The notes under the pieces were generated by a model. That model did not search any database. It was not told the DNA's origin and worked only from the letters and a program-made list of their open reading frames with translations. Below, piece by piece: positions 5,708-8,508 of a DNA stretch of 8,508 nt; positions within the stretch are counted from its first letter, which is position 1; each line of letters opens with the position of its first letter. A program made the position numbers and the translations under genes. Source of the stretch: Treponema sp. (lineage in GTDB: Bacteria; Spirochaetota; Spirochaetia; Treponematales; Breznakiellaceae); assembly GCA_009780545.1 (NCBI GenBank), contig WQZW01000047.1:1-8508 (forward strand), given 5' to 3'.

Positions 5708-6435
5708 CACTTCCTTTCCCCGCCGTCGATAACCGCGCCGAAACGCCTCGTTCGGTTCCGGTACTCGTCCACCGCCCGGACCAAGTCCTCCCCGGACCAG
5801 TCCGGCCAGAGCTTCGGCGAGAACAGCAGTTCGGCGTAGGCCCCTTCCCACAACAGAAGGTTGCTCGTCCGAAGCTCCCCGGCGCTGCGTATGATCAGGT
5901 CGGGATCCGGAACGTCCGGATTGTCCAGGCAGGCGGAGATGTCGTCCTCGCCTATGCCGGAAAGCCCTTCCGGATGCCGTGCGGACAGCCGCCTGACCGC
6001 ACGGACCAGCTCGTCCCTGCCGCCGTAGTTTATCGCAAGGACCACCTGCAGGCCGGAAAAGTCCCGGGTGGACCGTTCGGCCTCCCGAATCTCCCCGGCT
6101 ATGTCGGCCGGCAGGCCGGAAGCGTCTCCGGCATGCCGGATGCGGATGCCGTTCTCGCGGTAGAAATCCATCTCCTCCCGCAGGTAGCGTTTGACCAGTC
6201 CCATGATGAAGCCGACCTCCTGGGCCGTCCGCTTCCAGTTCTCCGTCGAAAACGCATAGAGGGTGAGGAAACCGATTCCCATATCCGAGGCCGCCTTGAC
6301 CACCCGCTTGGCGGCCTTCAGCCCCTCAAGGTGCCCCTGGGTGCGGACAAGGTTCCGCCGCTGCGCCCAGCGGCCGTTCCCGTCCATAATGATGCCGACA
6401 TGCCGGGGCACCTCCGGAACCCGGTCTTCCGCCAT
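5707..6435 (-). CDS. uppS: Isoprenyl transferase (undecaprenyl diphosphate synthase)
   Basis: This 242-residue cis-prenyltransferase adds isopentenyl diphosphate units to farnesyl diphosphate to make the C55 undecaprenyl carrier lipid used for peptidoglycan and other envelope glycans. The first motif, M-D-G-N-G-R-W-A, is at 17-24 with catalytic Asp18. G-H-L-E-G (His35) follows. Y-A-F-S-T-E-N-W-K-R is at 60-69, N-Y-G-G-R-D-E-L at 136-143, and D-P-D-L-I-I-R-S-A-G-E-L-R-T-S-N at 177-192. The usual Thr-Ser before G-E is Ser-Ala here and the usual Gln after it is Leu, both conservative in context. A GTG at 6438 directly precedes the chosen ATG 6435. The ATG is preferred because it makes the same TGATG overlap with frr as at the other junctions. 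The product chain length cannot be read from the sequence, so C55 is assumed from the family. Dxr, encoded downstream, feeds this pathway. Confidence 0.96.
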   Translation of the reverse strand: MAEDRVPEVPRHVGIIMDGNGRWAQRRNLVRTQGHLEGLKAAKRVVKAASDMGIGFLTLYAFSTENWKRTAQEVGFIMGLVKRYLREEMDFYRENGIRIRHAGDASGLPADIAGEIREAERSTRDFSGLQVVLAINYGGRDELVRAVRRLSARHPEGLSGIGEDDISACLDNPDVPDPDLIIRSAGELRTSNLLLWEGAYAELLFSPKLWPDWSGEDLVRAVDEYRNRTRRFGAVIDGGERK

Positions 6436-6989
6436 CACACTTCCATTATCTCCGCTTCCTTCTCCTGCAGCACCTGACCGATCTTGGCGATACAGGCATC
6501 GGTAAGCTTCTGTAGACGGGCCGAGCTCTTACCCTCCTCGTCCTCGCTGACCAGCGAATCCTTGAGCAGCCTCTTCAGCTCGTCGTTGCCGTCCCTCCGG
6601 ATGTTCCGGACGGCGACCCGTGACTGCTCGGCCTGGTTCCTGGCCACCTTGACCAGGTCCTTCCGCCGCTGTTCGGTAAGGGGCGGGACGGAGATGCGGA
6701 TCACCTTGCCGTCGTTGGAGGGATTCAGGGAAAGGTCCGAGCCGAGGATGGCTTTCTCGATCTCCCCGATAAGGTTCTTGTCGAAGGGTTGGATGACGAT
6801 GAGCCGGGCCTGGGGAACGGAGACGTTGGCCACCTGGGACAGGGGGGATTTCTCCCCGTAGCACTCGACCCGCACCCTGTCGAACAGCGAGGCGGAGGCC
6901 CGGCCGGTGCGGAGGGCGGCGAAGCCTTCCTTCAGGGCCGTCACGGCCTTTTCCATCTTGGCCTCGATCTCCGGAATGATGTCCGACAT
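6435..6989 (-). CDS. frr: Ribosome recycling factor
   Basis: This cytoplasmic protein works with EF-G to split the post-termination ribosome so that it can start again. The 184 residues match the usual length of about 185. The N-terminal helix carries K-M-E-K-A at 11-15 and L-R-T-G-R-A-S at 26-32, the classic family block. The beta domain includes P-L-S-Q-V-A-N-V-S-V-P. The third helix has the conserved R-I-S-V-P-P-L-T-E-Q-R-R-K-D-L-V-K block, followed by A-R-N-Q-A-E and R-N-I-R-R-D-G-N-D. The start overlaps the tsf stop by one base (TGATG), and a purine run AAGGTGGGG sits inside the tsf end. In many bacteria pyrH separates tsf from frr; here nothing does. Confidence 0.97.
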   Translation of the reverse strand: MSDIIPEIEAKMEKAVTALKEGFAALRTGRASASLFDRVRVECYGEKSPLSQVANVSVPQARLIVIQPFDKNLIGEIEKAILGSDLSLNPSNDGKVIRISVPPLTEQRRKDLVKVARNQAEQSRVAVRNIRRDGNDELKRLLKDSLVSEDEEGKSSARLQKLTDACIAKIGQVLQEKEAEIMEV

Positions 6990-7837
6990 CAGGTCCCCAC
7001 CTTGAAGTAGACGTACTCGACTATCCCGAGCTTGGCTCCGGACCGCTTGGACTCGTCCGCCAGCGCCTGGGCCACGGTGCGCTTCTCGTCCTTGACGTAG
7101 CCCTGGTCCAGAAGGCAGATCTCGGCGAGGTGTTTGTTCACCTTCCCCTCGAGGATTCCCTTCAGCACGTTCTCCGGCTTGCCGGCCAGCTTCTCGTCCT
7201 GCTCCATCTGCTTGGCGAAGATCTCCCGCTGTTCGGCCAGGTAGCCGGCGTCGATTTTACTCCGGTCCGGGGCCAGCGGGTTGAAGGCCGCCACATGCAG
7301 GGCCAGGGAATGGACGAAGGCCTTCGTCCCCTCGTCCGCCGGCTTGTCGACCGCACACCTCACCGCCACGCCGATCTCGCCCTCGCCGTGGAGGTAGGAG
7401 GCCAGGCACTCGCCGGATCCGGCCTTTACCGTCACCAGCCGCTTCAGCGCCATGTTTTCCCGTATCTTGGTGGCAAGTTCGGCCACCATCCCGTTAAGGC
7501 CGGGATCGGAGGCGTCGGCCCCGGATTCCAGGGCCTTTCCAGCAAGTTCCTCGCCCATGGCGATAAAATCCGGGTTGCGGGACACGAAGTCGGTCTCGCA
7601 GGTAATCTCGACCAGGGTTACCGCGCTGCCGGCGGCGTTTCTGCCGATAAAGACCCGACCGGCGTTCGTTGCCCGGTCGGACCGTTTGGCCAATGCGGCA
7701 AGGCCCTTTTCCTTCAGGAGCTTCTCGGCCGCGGCAAGGTCGCCGGCGGTTTCCACCAGGGCGTTCTTGCATTCCATCATCCCGGCACCGGTCTTCTCCC
7801 TGAGCTCCTTTACCAGAGCGGCGTTTATCTCGGCCAT
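6989..7837 (-). CDS. tsf: Translation elongation factor Ts
   Basis: EF-Ts (282 residues) is the nucleotide exchange factor that releases GDP from EF-Tu. The N-terminal UBA-like domain has the conserved L-R-E-K-T-G-A-G-M-M-E-C-K-N-A-L at 12-27. The EF-Tu contact motif T-D-F-V is at 82-85 within I-T-C-E-T-D-F-V-S-R-N. The dimerisation/core domain follows, then a C-terminal segment with D-Q-G-Y-V-K-D and T-V-A-Q-A-L, as in the usual family end. The length is near that of E. coli EF-Ts (283). The ATG lies 2 bases after the rpsB stop. The ribosome site (GGGGG, and the AAGG beside the start) is inside and just after the rpsB end, so tsf is probably translated together with S2. Confidence 0.97.
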   Translation of the reverse strand: MAEINAALVKELREKTGAGMMECKNALVETAGDLAAAEKLLKEKGLAALAKRSDRATNAGRVFIGRNAAGSAVTLVEITCETDFVSRNPDFIAMGEELAGKALESGADASDPGLNGMVAELATKIRENMALKRLVTVKAGSGECLASYLHGEGEIGVAVRCAVDKPADEGTKAFVHSLALHVAAFNPLAPDRSKIDAGYLAEQREIFAKQMEQDEKLAGKPENVLKGILEGKVNKHLAEICLLDQGYVKDEKRTVAQALADESKRSGAKLGIVEYVYFKVGT

Positions 7838-7839
7838 CC

Positions 7840-8508
7840 TTAGCCCCCTATCCTGTACTTTTCGTCGTCGATGCGGGCGACGGCCGCATCTGCGGCCTCG
7901 TCCGTCCGGCCCTCTTCCTTTTCGGCCTCGGATCCGGCATGCCCCGAGTACTTCTCCATCTTGATCGCCGCGTCGATGTCGATCTCCGTGGCCTCTTCCT
8001 TCACCGAGGCGTCGCTCATATAGCTGCCCATGTCCTCGTCCTCGTCCCCGAGCGTGTCGATGATCTTCAGCCCGACCTCGTTGTCCGCATCCTCGACCGC
8101 GTTGGCTATGATGGAAGTGAACAGCGAGATCGCCCTGATGGCGTCGTCGTTGCCGGGGATGGGATAGGTGATGCCCTCCGGATTGCAGTTGGTGTCCACC
8201 ACGGCGACGATGGGGATTCCCATGCGGCGGGCCTCGGTTACGGCGATGGCCTCCATCCGGGTATCGATGATGAAGAGGATGCCCGGAACGTCCTTCATTT
8301 CCTTGATGCCGCCGAGGTTCTTCTGCAGTTTGGTCCGTTCCTTGGTCAGGCCGGCGATCTCCTTCTTGGTGAGATTCTCCGAGCTGCCGTCAACTTCCAT
8401 CTTCTCGAGCTTCTTCAGCCTGAGCAGCGATTTCTTGATGGTGACGAAGTTGGTGAGCATGCCGCCGAGCCAGCGGTTGTTCACGTAGTACATGCCGCAG
8501 CGTTCGGC
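7840..8508 (-). CDS. rpsB: 30S ribosomal protein S2 (5' end outside window)
   Basis: The C-terminal 222 residues of S2 are present. The frame is still open at the right edge, with A-E-R-C-G before the first Met in the window, so the internal Met at 8493 is not the start. Compared with E. coli S2, about 80 N-terminal residues are missing. Visible S2 blocks are [12 protein letters not shown] at fragment residues 9-20, L-G-G-I-K-E-M at 65-71, L-F-I-I-D at 78-82, [10 protein letters not shown] at 101-110 and [10 protein letters not shown] at 117-126. From about fragment residue 139 a long acidic tail of some 80 residues follows, rich in Glu/Asp and different from E. coli, with an E-K-Y-R-I-G-G end. 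S2 binds the 30S platform with S1. The promoter and any autoregulatory leader lie outside the window. Confidence 0.96.
   Translation of the reverse strand, partial: AERCGMYYVNNRWLGGMLTNFVTIKKSLLRLKKLEKMEVDGSSENLTKKEIAGLTKERTKLQKNLGGIKEMKDVPGILFIIDTRMEAIAVTEARRMGIPIVAVVDTNCNPEGITYPIPGNDDAIRAISLFTSIIANAVEDADNEVGLKIIDTLGDEDEDMGSYMSDASVKEEATEIDIDAAIKMEKYSGHAGSEAEKEEGRTDEAADAAVARIDDEKYRIGG

Noticed and set aside
5708..5851. Longer N-terminus for cdsA
   Set aside because: The 48 extra residues are Arg/Gly-rich, overlap uppS and lack similarity to CdsA; the TGATG start at 5707 is better.
6436..6438. GTG start for uppS
   Set aside because: The directly following ATG gives the same junction type as the neighbouring genes and is the stronger codon; the difference is one residue.

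Overview
The window looks like chromosomal DNA of a spirochete, most likely a treponeme. The main evidence is a tightly packed minus-strand gene string, read from right to left: rpsB (partial), tsf, frr, uppS, cdsA, dxr, rseP. From memory this is the order in Treponema pallidum, which likewise has no pyrH between tsf and frr. The left part carries a lipoprotein whose N-terminal part resembles the BspA/LRR_5-type surface proteins common in host-associated treponemes. The operon is GC-rich, so a GC-rich or gut/termite-type treponeme is more likely than T. pallidum itself. That last step is inference.

Layout. Positions 1-445 (+) hold the tail of an unrecognised gene, whose stop codon overlaps the start of a small unrecognised 103-residue protein. 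Positions 512-1984 (+) encode a 490-residue predicted lipoprotein. A 14-bp perfect hairpin (1993-2023) lies between this gene and the converging operon and probably serves as a terminator. Positions 2041-8508 (-) are the operon. Three successive junctions (tsf/frr, frr/uppS, uppS/cdsA) use the same one-base TGATG stop/start overlap. The rpsB/tsf and cdsA/dxr gaps are only 2 and 4 bases.

The one exception to this packing is the roughly 290-base spacer between dxr and rseP (3397-3687). It holds four hairpins and two diverged copies of a ~70-base repeat, with a short third echo inside the end of dxr. This is the least explained part of the window. It looks like a small non-coding repeat element that has settled inside an operon, and it could alter rseP expression relative to the upstream genes.

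Together the operon links translation (S2, EF-Ts, ribosome recycling factor) with envelope building. Dxr starts the non-mevalonate isoprenoid pathway, UppS makes the C55 lipid carrier from its products, CdsA makes CDP-diacylglycerol for phospholipids, and RseP is an intramembrane protease. The operon promoter and the 5' part of rpsB lie outside the window. No tRNA, rRNA, CRISPR array, insertion sequence or replication origin was seen.
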